Assembly: GCF_932294415.1 (NCBI RefSeq)
Contig: NC_065536.1
Coordinates: 44,923,854 to 44,987,853, forward strand
DNA length: 64,000 nt
DNA from: Quercus robur
Lineage: Eukaryota; Streptophyta; Magnoliopsida; Fagales; Fagaceae
Reading direction: 5' to 3'
The translations under genes and the position numbers were made by a program. The notes below the pieces were generated by a model, which saw nothing but the letters and a program-made list of their open reading frames with translations, made no database searches and was not told where the DNA came from. Within the stretch, counting starts at the first letter, position 1. Each line of letters begins with the position of its first letter. Shown here piece by piece: positions 46,874-59,374 of this stretch.

Positions 46874-47175
46874 GGACAAAATTGGCTTTTGCCATTTTCG
46901 GGCAAAATAAATAGCATTCTACCCCATCTCTTAAATTAATTAGGGAAATGTCTCTCTTTTGAAACTCGACTTTCTCAAAATCAAGTTAAATCTTATAGTG
47001 ACCGTTTTAAGGACCTATAGTGACGTTTTTAAGGACCTATAGTGGCGTTTTTTAACTCGAGCTCTATGAACTCGAGTTATAGGTAAAAAATTTGCATAGA
47101 ACTTGAGTTACAAAACGTCATTATAGGTCCTTAAAACGTCACTATAAGCTCCTTAAAACGCCACTATAGGGCTCG

Positions 47176-47216
<41 letters not shown>

Positions 47217-47335
47217 TTTAAAACTCGATTTTGAGAAAGTTTAGTTTCAAAAGAGGGGCATTTCCCTAATTAGTTTGGGAAAGGGAGTAGAATGATATTT
47301 ATTTTGCCCGAAAATGGCAAAAGCCAATTTTGTCC
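46874..47335. mobile_element. Mutator-like MITE 1, 462 bp
   Basis: Flanked by a perfect 10-bp duplication GTAATTGTTA (46864-46873 and 47336-47345). Inverted termini of about 110 bp start GGACAAAATTGGCTTTTGCC. Inside are repeated GAACTCGAGTT and 'cgtcactataggtcc'-type phrases and a ~42-bp T run. No ORF. Long TIRs and a 9-11 bp target duplication are typical of Mutator-like elements. Confidence 0.9.
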
Positions 47336-47828
47336 GTAATTGTTAAGTACGTTTCAGTGTTTTCACTATAGACGTAGGTTGTCACGCTAAATAAGATTAA
47401 TTCTCGTTTTTGCTTTATATCTTTTCTCTCTCAATCTCAATCTCAATCCAAACAAAAATTCTAACATAATATCAGTACTATGTTCCATATTTTCTAACAT
47501 AGTATCATAACCAAAATTTGACCTTCCCTAAGGTTGAAATACACGAAAAAACCCCTAACTAAAAATTACAATACATCAAAATAGTTTTATCGCCTACTTG
47601 ATGAATAGTCGTTGGTGACGATGCCCACAACCGATGCAGTCACTATTGACTTTCAATGTGTTGATACAAGCATTTTTCAACCACGCACACTTTCATCAGC
47701 CTATGCATTTTTCGACAATCAATGTCAGCCATTGTCATTGTCCATCACCGACTATCGCAAACATCTATCCCGCGCACACATTCCATTCCACATCTAGCTC
47801 AATCATTTGCACCATCCATTCATCTATT

Positions 47829-47990
47829 GGCCAAAATGGGCATTTGCCCATTTCGCCAAAACTTTCCAGCAAAATGCCCCATGTTTGAAACTATTTAGGG
47901 AAATACCCCTATTTTGAAACTCAATTTTCTAAAAATCGAGTTTCAATTTAAAACTAGATTTTTAGACAATTGAGTTATAGCGAACCGAAA

Positions 47991-48026
<36 letters not shown>

Positions 48027-48322
48027 TGGAACTCGAGTGCCATGAACTCAAGTTCCATTCAAAGAACTCAAGTTCCTTGAAAATATTCAATTGAAACTTG
48101 AGTTCCATGAACTTGAGTTCTTTGAATGGAACTTGAGTTCCTAAAAAAACAATTCTAAGTTCAATTTCGTTATAATTCGATTGTCCAAAAATCGAGTTTT
48201 ACATTTGAAACTCGATTTTCTAAAAATCGTGTTTCAAAACAAGAGTATATCCCTAAATAGTTTCAGACAATGAGCATTTTGTTGGAAAGTTTGTAAGAAA
48301 TAGGTATTTTGCCATTTTGGCC
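47829..48322. mobile_element. Mutator-like MITE 2, 494 bp
   Basis: Related to MITE 1. Termini start GGCCAAAATGGGCATTTGCC. Target duplication TTCATCTATT (47819-47828) and TTCATCTACT (48323-48332), nine of ten matching. Inverted termini of ~95 bp, an internal A run near 47995-48022, and several 'gaactcaagttcc' phrases. No ORF. Confidence 0.88.
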
Positions 48323-48649
48323 TTCATCTACTCTACTTACATTGCAAAGTCAAGTTTCCCACTCCTATTATGACTCAAGAAGTTGAAGATATTATGACTC
48401 AAGAGCCCACTCCTAATCCTATTTGTAGTAAACGTACTAAAAGTCTAGGGTTGGTCTAGGATTAACCTAGGGTTATTTTTTATATATACCCTAAATTAAG
48501 GTTTATTGGAAGTTTGTACCACTTAGTTCATACGATAAAGATGTAACTATTCAAGACATTTTGCTATGGAGATAGGCTGTTAGACCAAACCACGTTGATC
48601 TCTTTTCCATTTTCTCTCTCAATCTCCATCTTATCAATAATTCTAATAG

Positions 48650-48814
48650 GTGGGTTCTAGTTAGCTTAGCTGATAAAGTCTCTGATGGTTGTATAAGAGA
48701 TCTGGGGTTCAATCTCCGCCTACACCATAAACTGATTGGTGTCTTGGTCTGATAATAAAGAGCTATTATCAGGAGTGGATGCCATAAGTTGAAACCCTTT
48801 CTCAAAAAAAAAAA
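48650..48814 (+). mobile_element. tRNA-derived SINE with poly-A tail
   Basis: 165 bp. A-box-like TAGCTTAGCTGATAAAG and B-box-like GGGTTCAATCTC (about 48707) form an internal Pol III promoter. The tail is A-rich. A perfect 17-bp duplication ATCAATAATTCTAATAG flanks it (48633-48649 and 48815-48831). A second, interrupted copy of the family starts at 50729. Confidence 0.92.
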
Positions 48815-48841
48815 ATCAATAATTCTAATAGAATACAATGG

Positions 48842-48996
48842 TTATATATATATATATATATATATTGCTAGGGTTTGTAATTTTATTGCCATTGTTATTA
48901 AAATTAATATCACCAATTTCATGAAAAAAAAAAAATTTGGCTTGAATTAATGAGAACTTCCCACATAGCCATTGCTACTTGATTAAATTTCATGTT

Positions 48997-49030
<34 letters not shown>
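48842..49030 (+). repeat. Two (TA)n microsatellites
   Basis: TA runs at about 48844-48866 and 49002-49031, with AT-rich DNA between. Confidence 0.85.
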
Positions 49031-49033
<3 letters not shown>

Positions 49034-50728
49034 CACGTAACAACTTGTCTTAGTTTGAGTTAATTCTGTCTACAGTTTTATGTAGACATATGAATGTTAG
49101 TTATAAATTTTATTTTCCTAAATCCACATTCTGGCCACTATTTTGTATGCAACACTCACACTAACCTCATCAGCCCATCTTATATATTAACATTACCGTC
49201 TGTCCCGGCCATTTATTAATTTATGGTGTATGGAATGGCCCGCCCTAACATCATGTGATCCATTCTTATAGATTTCTTTTTTTTCTTTTTAAATTACAAA
49301 TATTGGCAACATACATTTATATTATCTCTTTCCAACTTTAGCTTTTAAAATTTTTTATCACTATAAATTGGTCTTGGATCTGGTGATTTTTCGCCAATGT
49401 CATATTCAAAGTAAGCTTATGTCAAATCAGTATTGACGCCAAACTGGAAAATTATGTTTTAATGTAGGATGGACTTGAGGCCGGGTCTCTTGCCTTCCGG
49501 CATAGAATGAGGTTTTGTGGAATTAAGAGTTATATTAAGTTAAACAAGGATTAGATTACATGTTCATCCGATTAATATAGTAGGCAGTAGGCACTAGCTC
49601 ATCAGTAATGGTTGTTTTTATTTTCCAAAAAATTGAATATTTATATTTAGGGGTTTGAATTGTGTGCAATTGCTACTGTAGACAGCTGGCAAGTATGATT
49701 TTATTTGTGATTAAGAAAACCCTACCACGTGTCTCCTACCTTACTTATCTAAATAACTTCATTAGTTTATGTAAGATTACAAAGTAAGAATAAAAATGAG
49801 ACTAAATGCAAACTAGAACCCTAAAGTTTGAGAAATTTTGAATTTTACACATTAAAGTTTTTAGAATTTAGATTTTATTCCCTTAAGGTTATATGCTTTT
49901 TGTATCTGCAACTTATGTGGCCGTTAAATGATAGTTTGGCAGCCTAGACACATTCCAACCATCTAACATGTAAACACTTGTCCCATACTCTCTTAAAAGT
50001 TATCATAGCTTTTAAGTAAAGTTTGCAATGTGCCTTTGTATTATAATCTTTTTCCCTCTCTCTTGTGTGTGTTTATTTCTCAAAAAAAAGAAAAAAAAAT
50101 ACATTTTTCTTTTTACGATTTTTGAATGAAGGTAGTGAACAAATTTTTTAATTCGAGACTAAAATTGTGGGACACAGAAAAAAAATGATCAAATTCCAGA
50201 ACTTTTCTTCACAAATATTAACAAACCCTAGAAAATCAAAGAAACAAAGGCTCTCATGGAGCTCTACATATCAAAAAGATCTGAGTTCCAAATCAAAAAG
50301 CCCAAAGATCTGAGTTCCCCATCACCATTGAAGGTGTCGAAGAAATTGAAACAGCAGACGATAACATTGATAACTTTGAAGGCTTCTCTGAAACTCAAAA
50401 GCGATTTGGTGCTTATGATATTGGTCAATCACTTCAATGAAAAATTGTTCTTTTCTTTCATTGGAGAAGAAAACCGTGAGACATTTTTGTATGATGTTGC
50501 AGGAAAAGATTGATGAAGAGGATGAGAGTGTTGGAGGGCATTTTTCCAATTATTGCTTCAGGTTCACAATTGACGTTTTGCACTAGCTAATGTGGTAAAA
50601 CTTTACAAGTCAAATGGCTGGAACGTGTTTGGACTGCCGACATGTCATTTAAGGTCACGTAGGCAATTTTACTAATAGGGGCTACTAAATACTAATGCAA
50701 ACAATATATAATTTTAATGAGTAACATC
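49031..50728. other. Intergenic, no supportable gene
   Basis: AT-rich. A frame at 50256-50513 encodes a low-complexity Lys/Ser/Leu-rich peptide with no domain and an overlapping antisense frame, so I do not call it. Confidence 0.45.
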
Positions 50729-50856
50729 GTAGGTTCCAGTTAACTCAACTGGTAAAGTCTCTAATGATTAAATAAGAGATATGAGGTTTAATCTTCATTT
50801 ACACCAAAAACTGATTGGTGTCTTAATCTGACGATAAAAAGTTATTATCAGGAGCG

Positions 50857-52206
50857 CAGTGGCGGCTTTAGAAATTTTGTTCAAGGGGGTCATTAAGAAA
50901 CTTAAACTAAACAAAATTTAATAATTAAAAGAAAGAATTTGAATATATTAAGTTATCGAAAAAAAAAAAAAAACACAAATATATGAAGTTTATAATTTTC
51001 TTTTGAGTTTTCATATTTTAAAATCATTACAAGATAGTTTATTATCAATTGTCATTATTTATTATCAATGTTGGTAAGTGTGACCATTTTATTTTATTAA
51101 GTTTGTATAACATTTTTAATTTTTATGAAGTTGTCACATTTATTTGTCAATTTTTTATAAAAAATATTTTAAATCAAATGACAAAACTCAACCCATTGTC
51201 ACCGTATTAAATTGGCCCACACAACCACATTCATCCATACATAAATAATACATTAAGTATCTACATAACTAATAAAATGCTTAAACAATTACTAATTTTA
51301 CCATTTTTGGTTCTTAAATCACTAACTTTATAACAAAATGTTATTATAACTTGATAATAATATACACACATGTAACAAACCCTCTATATTTTCTAACTAT
51401 TAAATTATATAAAGTTATATTATATTTGTAGTATACAACACACATTCACATACATCACAATTCACACAAATAACATAATAAAAAATAACACACACAATCA
51501 GTATTAGATACACACTCACACACATATATATATATATATATATAATATATTTATAATAAAGAGAGACATCTACGACTTACAAACATTCTCCTTTTATGAA
51601 GTTGTCACATTTATTTGTCATTTTTTTATAAAAAATATTTTAAATCAAATGACAAAACTCAACCCATTGTCACCGTATTAAATTGGCCCACACAACCACA
51701 TTCATCCATACATAAATAATACATTAAGTATCTACATAACTAATAAAATGCTTAAACAATTACTAATTTTACCATTTTTGGTTCTTAAATCACTAACTTT
51801 ATAACAAAATGTTATTATAACTTGATAATAATATACACACATGTAACAAACCCTCTGTATTTTCTAACTATTAAATTATATAAAGTTATATTATATTTGT
51901 AGTATACAACACACATTCATATACATCACAATTCACACAAATAACATAATAAAAAATAACACACACAATCAGTATTAGATACACACTCACACATATATAT
52001 ATAATATATATTTATAATAAAGAGAGACATCTACGACTTACAAACATTCTCCTTTTACTTTTAGAGAGACCTGTGATCTATATTGTTGTTTGATTTTGGG
52101 CTGGGCTAATATGTGGTTAGGGTGTGCAAAATTTAAGTCAGCATGTACAAACATGTCTTTAGGGGGTTCAATTGAACCCCCTAAGCATAAAGTAACGCCG
52201 CCTATG
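50857..52206. mobile_element. Non-autonomous hAT-type element, 1350 bp
   Basis: Inserted in the SINE with a perfect 8-bp duplication CAGGAGCG (50849-50856 and 52207-52214). Ends are CAGTGGCGGC and GCCGCCTATG, short inverted termini starting CA-GGCGGC. An 8-bp duplication and the CAGTGGCG-type start fit the hAT superfamily. There is no transposase ORF. Subterminal text (caagggggtc, aaccccctaagc) is also inverted. Confidence 0.85.
51121..52060 (+). repeat. 471-bp near-identical tandem duplication inside the hAT element
   Basis: The phrase TTTTATGAAGTTGTCACATT starts at 51121 and 51592. The two units match closely, with few substitutions and a TA-repeat length difference, so the duplication is recent. 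Confidence 0.93.
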
Positions 52207-52259
52207 CAGGAGCGCGGACGTTATAGATTGAAACTCTCTAAAAAAAAATAAATAAATAA

Positions 52260-54960
52260 AATTTTGAAATTTTAAGATGTCAACTCCAAAATACCTCTAA
52301 ACTTTAAGAATGTACTTTAAGAATGTAGTTTTCACTTTAGCCTAAAAATTATCAATCTTTTTAAGCTAGGAATATTAGTGGACCATTTCTGCAAAGGCAG
52401 CGAAGCTTTATATACTAAATCAAAATTGTCCCATTCCCAGTGTGGGGGGCTTTGTCTGGAGAAAAACAGGAAAAAAATTAGTATGCCTTACTGTGAAATA
52501 AGAGAGTCTCTCACTCGAACTGAAGCTAGTCTATAACATGTGTGCTAAGTCTAGCCAATGTTTAAATAGTTTAGAGGTTTGGCAAATATGCCAGTTAGCA
52601 AAGTCTGTTTTGCATCAAACCATTCAAGTTGGTGTGGAGGGAGTAGGGAAAGATTACTCGTGGTTTCAATATTAGCCTTTGTCCAAAACGAAGAAATCCT
52701 AATTACATCCATAATAGTTAAGCTTGATATAGTGTAGAAAAACAAAACAAAATAAAGCTAAATCTTGTAACAAACTTCTTATTAAACACTATGTATACAT
52801 TTTTTTTAAATTATGTTTTCAAAACATGATTTCAACCCACATTATAGTGTGTGTAGGGCGAGCATGCAATAGTCAATGTGTAATAATCATTACTCACAAA
52901 ATAACAGGCATGCAACCTATTTATGCTAATTATCCTGAACTTTCATCTGCTAACTAGCTGAGACTCTAGAGGTGACTTGAAAAACTATAAGTCACAATTT
53001 GTTGGTCAACAAGGATATATATTAATGCGAATAGCGGGAGATCCCACCCTTCCTCAATCTTTCCCTCCCTTGTTTTGCTCGTCTTCCCCTCCCCATTTTC
53101 AAGGGCGGTCTGTCCCCTTCATAACACACCTTATATTGTTTTTTTCTTTGAACATGAAAGCCTAACAAACCAAATCTAGCAAATCCCGATTTGTATGTAC
53201 TAATAACTGATTAACCATTATTTTACCATTTTATCTTCTTCTTCAATGTGATTAACATATTATTAATAGAAAGAAACTGCTTAGATGACGGCCAAATCTT
53301 CATTTGGAAGTAACTAGGATATATCATAGAAATAGCTCCAAAGTCCATGAGGTGACACATATATCAAGCACCCTCTATTGTATTTGTGCCCTTCCTATGA
53401 GTTCTGGATAGTGCAGCTGTATTTTGCTTACTATTCTAATTTGCTTTTGATTATAGAATAGATGTCACAAATCAGAATAACCTTGTCATTTTATGCTAGC
53501 TACATGTACAATCGTTGCTGGAACACACAGCAGAGACTAAGAGTCACATGCTAGCATTGTATTTTTCCTAATATGGTGCAATATGAAAAGGCCATTCTAT
53601 TCAAAATCATGCGTATTTTGGCACCAATTGAGGAACCCATTTCCATTTCTGGCATCACATTTTAAGTAAACTGACTCTCTTTTTCTTGCCCTTGACATTG
53701 TAGCATAAGTACACTATTGGGAGTCCTTGGATTCCTTTTTTCTTTTAGCTGAATGGAAGGCCTCTTGGATTCACATGAAAGAAATTACATTTCTTACAAA
53801 GCTATTCTTTTCAACCTTTACAAATCATTTTCCTTCAATTAAACGTATTGCTCGTTATGTGAAAAACAAACCAAATAATAACTTTGCGTCTGCTGTTTAT
53901 AAAATCTAGACAACCTTCTTAACTATGAGGTTTCTTTTCTATTCTTTTTGAGATGAATAGGAATAACTAACTGATTCTTATACCAAAAAGTGTTTCATAA
54001 AATCAATTTTGTTGGTGTGTACTATTTTCATGCTGTATTGGCCTTTCCCAGATAAAAAAGTAAAGAGCTTGGAGGTTTGGCTCTTCTTGGGACACGAGTG
54101 TAAGAGCCTAGAAAAATGAGTTTTTGGCAGTAGTTGATAATTTACTCAAGATAGTACTATATTTGCCCTCAGATCTTTCAATTATCAGGTGGGTCAGATG
54201 CAAGCAAACACCTTCTTGAATCTTGACTCGTAGTCCTGAAATTCATAAATCCAACATGGCTTTACTAGTATGGATCCCGATAAATTTCGGTTCCATTGGT
54301 CGGTCTCCAATCATGATTTTGTTGATTCCAGAGTAGGGTCCTTGAGATGACATATGATTCACTAGCATGACATCCATTGTCTAGACACTACTTTTATTTT
54401 TCTTGATTATAATTGAACTTTTTTTTTGAGCCAGTTGGATCATCTAATGTAGTTTTTTGGAATTTCGGTGAAGGTTGGGGAACTTGTCAGTGCCAAAGCA
54501 GAACTAGTCCTCTGAAATAGCACTGAAGATTGTGTGCTTGAATATTGCAAACTAAGATGGTACAATCATCATTAATTTGTCTGATTATATACAAAAATTC
54601 TCTCAAATTTCAGCAAGATAAATAAAGTGATACTCGTTTACTCAAATTATGATGTGACCCCTGGAGCCTTCATTGGGAACAACAGACTCGGCATTACAGA
54701 TCATATAATCTTGGTCTGATACAAAAGGTTTGATTTATTTTTATATTAGAATATTGATACACAGTTGTAATTTTTGAGACTTGCTTTGGAGTTCTTCCAT
54801 GTATTAGATTAAGAATGAGAGATTGATTTGAGAGTTCAAAAAATTGGCAACCAAAACATTATTAGATTAAGAAGATTTAATTTCTTAGTACATTTCTTGT
54901 GACGGAAACATATATATAACATTGCAGATAGTCTCCTATCATCTTTAATTCAATATGAGT
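52260..54960. other. Intergenic, no gene seen
   Basis: No open frame over ~65 codons has a recognisable domain, and no splice-linked exons were found. Confidence 0.45.
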
Positions 54961-55307
54961 TGTTGGGAAGACCACAATTTGATTCCTTACAATCACTCTA
55001 ACAACATGTTCATGTGATGTGATGTTAAAAACCATAAAAATTTTGATTGCGTATTTCTCATCGCCAATTGGTTTTGAGCTGGAATGATACAGCTCACGAT
55101 CAGACAAATGGTATCAGAACCATGGTCATGGGTTCGAGTTACAGGAATGTCATTATGAGAGAGAGATTGTTGGGAGGACCACAATTTGACTTCTTACAAC
55201 CATTCTAAAAACAGCCCGTTTGTTGTGATGTTGAAGGTCATAAAATATTTGAGTGTGTCTTCCCCATCACCAATTGATTTTGAGATGAAATGACAGCTCA
55301 CGGTCCA
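54961..55307 (+). repeat. Imperfect direct repeat, ~150 bp x2
   Basis: The phrase GTTGGGAAGACCACAATTTG (54961) recurs as GTTGGGAGGACCACAATTTG (55168), with similar following text up to a 'gacagctcacg'-like end. Between them is 'atggtatcagaaccatggtc' followed by GGGTTCGAGTT, which resembles a decayed tRNA-like segment. Origin unknown. Confidence 0.6.
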
Positions 55308-56105
55308 ACATGAATGTTAGTCAAAAAAATAACTCGAGAAACACAATTTATTTATAATGTTTTTCACACAATTGCAAAGTTGGCATGTTATGATTAACAT
55401 TAATAAAAATGATATCAATGATGGGCTCTTATAGAAGTGATTCAGTCCAATCACAATTTATCACGTTAAAAAACATTATAAAATTTTGTGTCCTTAACCT
55501 CACTTCAACCAAAAAGACCCCTTGTTTTGAAGCACATTGTCAATGTTTGCTGAAAATCTGACAAGCAGCAACTTAACGAGGTCAAACCTACTGTGCTATC
55601 ATGCATATCCCCATGTGTCATGCCACCTAAAACATCTAATCAAAACTAGTTAACCTTCCCTAAATTTCTCATTTTTTTTTTTTTTTTTTTTTAAAGTATA
55701 TATGAAGGCCCGTTTTGAAATGATGTTTCCTGTTACAACTTACAATATCTTGGTTCAGCACTAAAAGCTGTAAAGTGAGCTTCTCTATGATTGACACTTT
55801 GATAGCATTGTCCCATTCTTTCATGGGTTCTTGACTTGGTTCTTATCAATCTCTTTTTTTCTGCCCCTCATTCTATCTGCGTAATCTAAATAGTACTCTA
55901 TGAGCTAGAATCTGAGCAACACTGGCATTTATGGTTGAATACTTTAATTGCTGACAAAGCTTATCTTGAGCAAAGAAAGCTATTGATTGGGTTTGAAATT
56001 CTACAATGATTTTTTTAATTGATTCTATGAGTGGCTGATGGGAGTGGAAAAATAGGTACCTTAGACCGATAATTTATAATGGATTCACAGCTTACCGGAC
56101 AAGGC

Positions 56106-56111
56106 CACGTG
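56106..56111. promoter_or_regulatory. G-box upstream of GH3.17
   Basis: CACGTG, about 490 bp before the GH3 start codon. G-boxes bind bHLH/bZIP factors and are frequent in light- and hormone-regulated promoters. I did not find a TGTCTC auxin-response element in the near upstream region. A short GA run lies at 56281-56300. Confidence 0.35.
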
Positions 56112-56592
56112 TGTAGGACCTCCATAGCCTCTACTTCCCTTACATTTCCTTCTTTTTATATTTTAGTTTTCTTGAATATATATCATTTTCTATAATCCCC
56201 TCCAGAATGTGTTATTTAAACATCTGCCCTCCACCCGTCATATAATATTAGCGGCTACACAGGAAACACATACACTATATGGAGAGAGAGAGAGAGAGAG
56301 GCCTTTTAAATATGAGAGAATGCCCTCTAAGTTGTTATGTAGTAGTTTCTCTTGAACATTCTCATTAATTGTTCTGGCTTCTGATGAGGCAGTGTTGTGA
56401 ATTTCAGATCAACAGGAAGAGAGGCTACAACTCTTAACGGCTTTCGGGGTCTTGTCTGAGCAAGCACAAGCACAATCACAATTCAATTATCTGATCAAGA
56501 ACACGTACTGTTTCATGTTTTTCTAACTTATTCATGTCAAGCAACAGTTAGTGACATGTTCTAGAGCTACCAAAAAGCTTTTATTGCCAAAG

Positions 56593-59374
56593 ATGTTGCC
56601 AAGGTATGATCCAAATGACAGTGAAACTGGAATGAAGCTTTTGGAGGACCTGACCACAAATGCATGCCAACTGCAACAACAGGTATTAGAGGAGATAGTG
56701 AAACAAAATGTGCAGACAGAATATATTAGGAGCTTTCTCAATGGCCATTCTGATAAGAAACTTTTCAAGGAGAAAGTTCCTATTGTGAATTATGAAGACA
56801 TCAAGCCTTACATCGAGCGAATTGCCAATGGGGAGTCATCAGAAATCATTTCATCTCGACCAATCACCGAGCTTCTCACAAGGTATAGAATTTGACAGCA
56901 TTTTTTTTTTTTTTTGGCTAATATTGTATCAGAGCTCCTCGAGCAACTGACTATTATATATTTATGATTAATTCTAAAATTTATCCAACTTTTGGCAGCT
57001 CGGGAACTTCGGGAGGGCAACCAAAGATGATGCCTTCAACTGCTGAAGACTTGGATAGAAAGACATTCTTCTATAACCTCCTTGTGCCTGTGATGAACAA
57101 GTGAGAAGCGTTCTCTTCTCTTCTTTTTTTTCTTTTTTTTTTAAATAATTTGATAATTACAATAGAAAGCAAGATTTGAACTATGAATGCCTCCATTGGA
57201 AACACTAAGAAATACCAGTTGAACTACAATGCTATTGGCTAATTTTTTTTCTTTCATGATTTAATTTTGAAAAAAAGAATCTAACAGTGAAAGCTGGGAT
57301 ACTAAATAAATGTGCATTTATAAATTCAGGTACGTGGATGGCTTAGATCAAGGAAAAGGAATGTACTTTTTGTTTATCAAACCAGAAATTATAACTCCTG
57401 CTGGTTTGACGGCAAGACCTGTGCTAACAAGCTATTACAAGAGCAATAACTTCAGAAACCGGCCTTTCAATCGGTTTAATATTTACACAAGCCCGGATGA
57501 GACTATCTTGTGTTCAGACAGCAAGCAGAGCATGTATTGTCAATTACTTTGTGGCTTAGTACAGAGGGATGAGGTTCTAAGGGTTGGTGCTGTTTTCGCG
57601 TCTGCTTTCCTGCGAGCTATCAAATTCTTAGAGGAGAATTGGAGAGAAATGTGTTCTAACATTAGAACTAGTCATGTCAGTGACTGGATCACTGACCCCA
57701 GTTGCAGAAATGCTGTATCTTTAATCCTTGGCAAACCCAATTCAAATTTGGCTGATTTGATTGAGTATGAATGTGGCAGTAAATCATGGGAAGGGATGAT
57801 TAAAAAGCTTTGGCCTAGAACAAAGTACATCGAAGTCATTGTTACAGGGTCTATGGCCCAATACATCCCGACTCTTGAATTTTACAGCGGTGGAATCCCT
57901 TTAGTATCAACTATGTATGCTTCTTCTGAATGCTACTTTGGTATCAATTTCAAACCGCTTAGCAAGCCTTCTGATGTGTCTTACACACTCCTCCCTAACA
58001 TGGCCTACTTTGAGTTCCTACCTGTGGAGAAAAACCATGAGGAAATGTCGGAGAAGATCCAATGCAATGGTGTTTCTGATCAGAATTGCATGCAGGAGGA
58101 GGATAAAAGGGAAGGGATGCAAACAGTTGATCTAGTGGATGTGAAGCTTGGTCACTATTACGAACTAGTTGTCACAACTTTCACAGGTATTTTTTTTCTT
58201 CCTACAGATCTGACCCACATGGCTCATTTATTTCATGCTCTGTAGTCTTAAACAATGGGGCTTAATGCAATTCACACAAAGGTAAAAGATTAACCAGGTG
58301 TAATTCCACAGCCCTGGATATCTCCCCTATAGTAAGTTTTAACTCAAGTTTTTATCTTATTGAAACGAGTGTTGTTTATTTCACACCCTCACTGAAATCG
58401 TGACGAGTTCAGTGCATAATTCTGTGTGTACTTTGGGTGCAACAGTGTGTGCACTAATTTTACCCTATTGAAACTATCCTTCTCTCCTATATCAATTATC
58501 TACCTATAAATTTCCATTGATTTTCCCTGGAATGGCCCCATATCAATTGTTTAATTGAACTTCTTGAAGTCTGGCCCACAAGTTCCATTTTCAAGAGTGT
58601 CAACTTGTAAAGTGTAATTAGTAATTACATTGTTAGAGACGCTTCACTTGGGAGTCGTATTGATTGTGTTTTTTTTTTTTTTTTTTTTAATTAAGCTTGA
58701 ACAACTTTGTGCTGGAAGGTCCATATCATGTGCACATTTTCTTTTTCTTTTTTACTCTCTTACCTCATTGTATGTCATCTTTTTCAGGCCTATACAGATA
58801 CAGAGTGGGAGACATTCTCATGGTTACTGGTTTTCACAACAAAGCTCCCCAGTTCCGGTTTGTGCTCCGGCGAAATGTGGTTTTGAGCATAGACACAGAC
58901 AAAACAAATGAAGAAGACTTGTTAAATGCAGTGACACAAGCAAAGCGCCTGCTTGAGCCACTTGGTTTTCTCGTAACTGAGTACACTAGCTATGCTGACA
59001 CTTCATCAATACCGGGTCATTATGTACTATTTTGGGAGCTTAAAATGAAAGGAAACAATGATTTTCCAGAGTTTGATCATACCATAATGGAACAATGCTG
59101 CTCCACAGTGGAAGAATTACTGGATTCTGTCTATAGGAGATGCAGGAAAAAGGACAATTCAATTGGACCCTTAGAGATAAGGGTTGTGAAGAATGGGACA
59201 TTTGATGCACTTATGGACTTTTGTGTGTCTCAAGGGTCTTCTGTTAATCAGTACAAAACACCCAGATGCATTAAATCAGAGGAAGCCATTAAGATTTTGG
59301 ATGCAAAGGTGGTGGGGAGGTTTTTCAGTAAAAATGTTCCCTTTTGGGAGCCATTTAGGATTGAGACTAAATAA
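56593..59374 (+). CDS. GH3.17: Indole-3-acetic acid-amido synthetase GH3.17 type
   Basis: Group II GH3 acyl-adenylating enzyme. It joins IAA to an amino acid (glutamate in Arabidopsis GH3.17), which lowers active auxin; cytosolic. Coding exons are 56593-56882, 56999-57100, 57330-58186 and 58788-59374, all GT-AG, 1836 nt in total (611 residues), close to the ~609 of Arabidopsis GH3.17. Nucleotide-binding motifs: SSGTSGG (about 97-103, spanning the first splice), YASSECYFG (from 327) and GLYRYRVGD (417-425, spanning the last splice). The start MLPRYDPNDSETG and the FCVSQGSSVNQYKTPRC near the end fit GH3.17 better than GH3.5/6 or GH3.9. An upstream in-frame ATG at 56551 would add 14 residues; homology favours 56593. 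No disabling change seen. Orthology is from recalled family sequences, not a search. Confidence 0.93.

Larger units (their letters stand above)
50729..52240 (+). mobile_element. SINE interrupted by a hAT-type element
   Basis: Same family as 48650-48814. The 5' part (50729-50856) includes the TAACTCAACTGGTAAAGTCT A-box region and a decayed B-box. The 3' part resumes at 52207 (cggacgttatagattgaaac) and ends in an A-rich tail at ~52240-52260. The break is the insertion at 50857-52206. Confidence 0.85.

Noticed and set aside
50256..50513. 85-codon Lys/Ser/Leu-rich frame
   Set aside because: Low complexity, overlapping antisense frame, no domain, no sign of splicing.
55100..55140. Possible tRNA gene or primer-binding site (TGGTATCAGAACC with GGTTCGAGTT)
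   Set aside because: No complete cloverleaf can be drawn, the Met primer match has a mismatch, and no LTR is adjacent.
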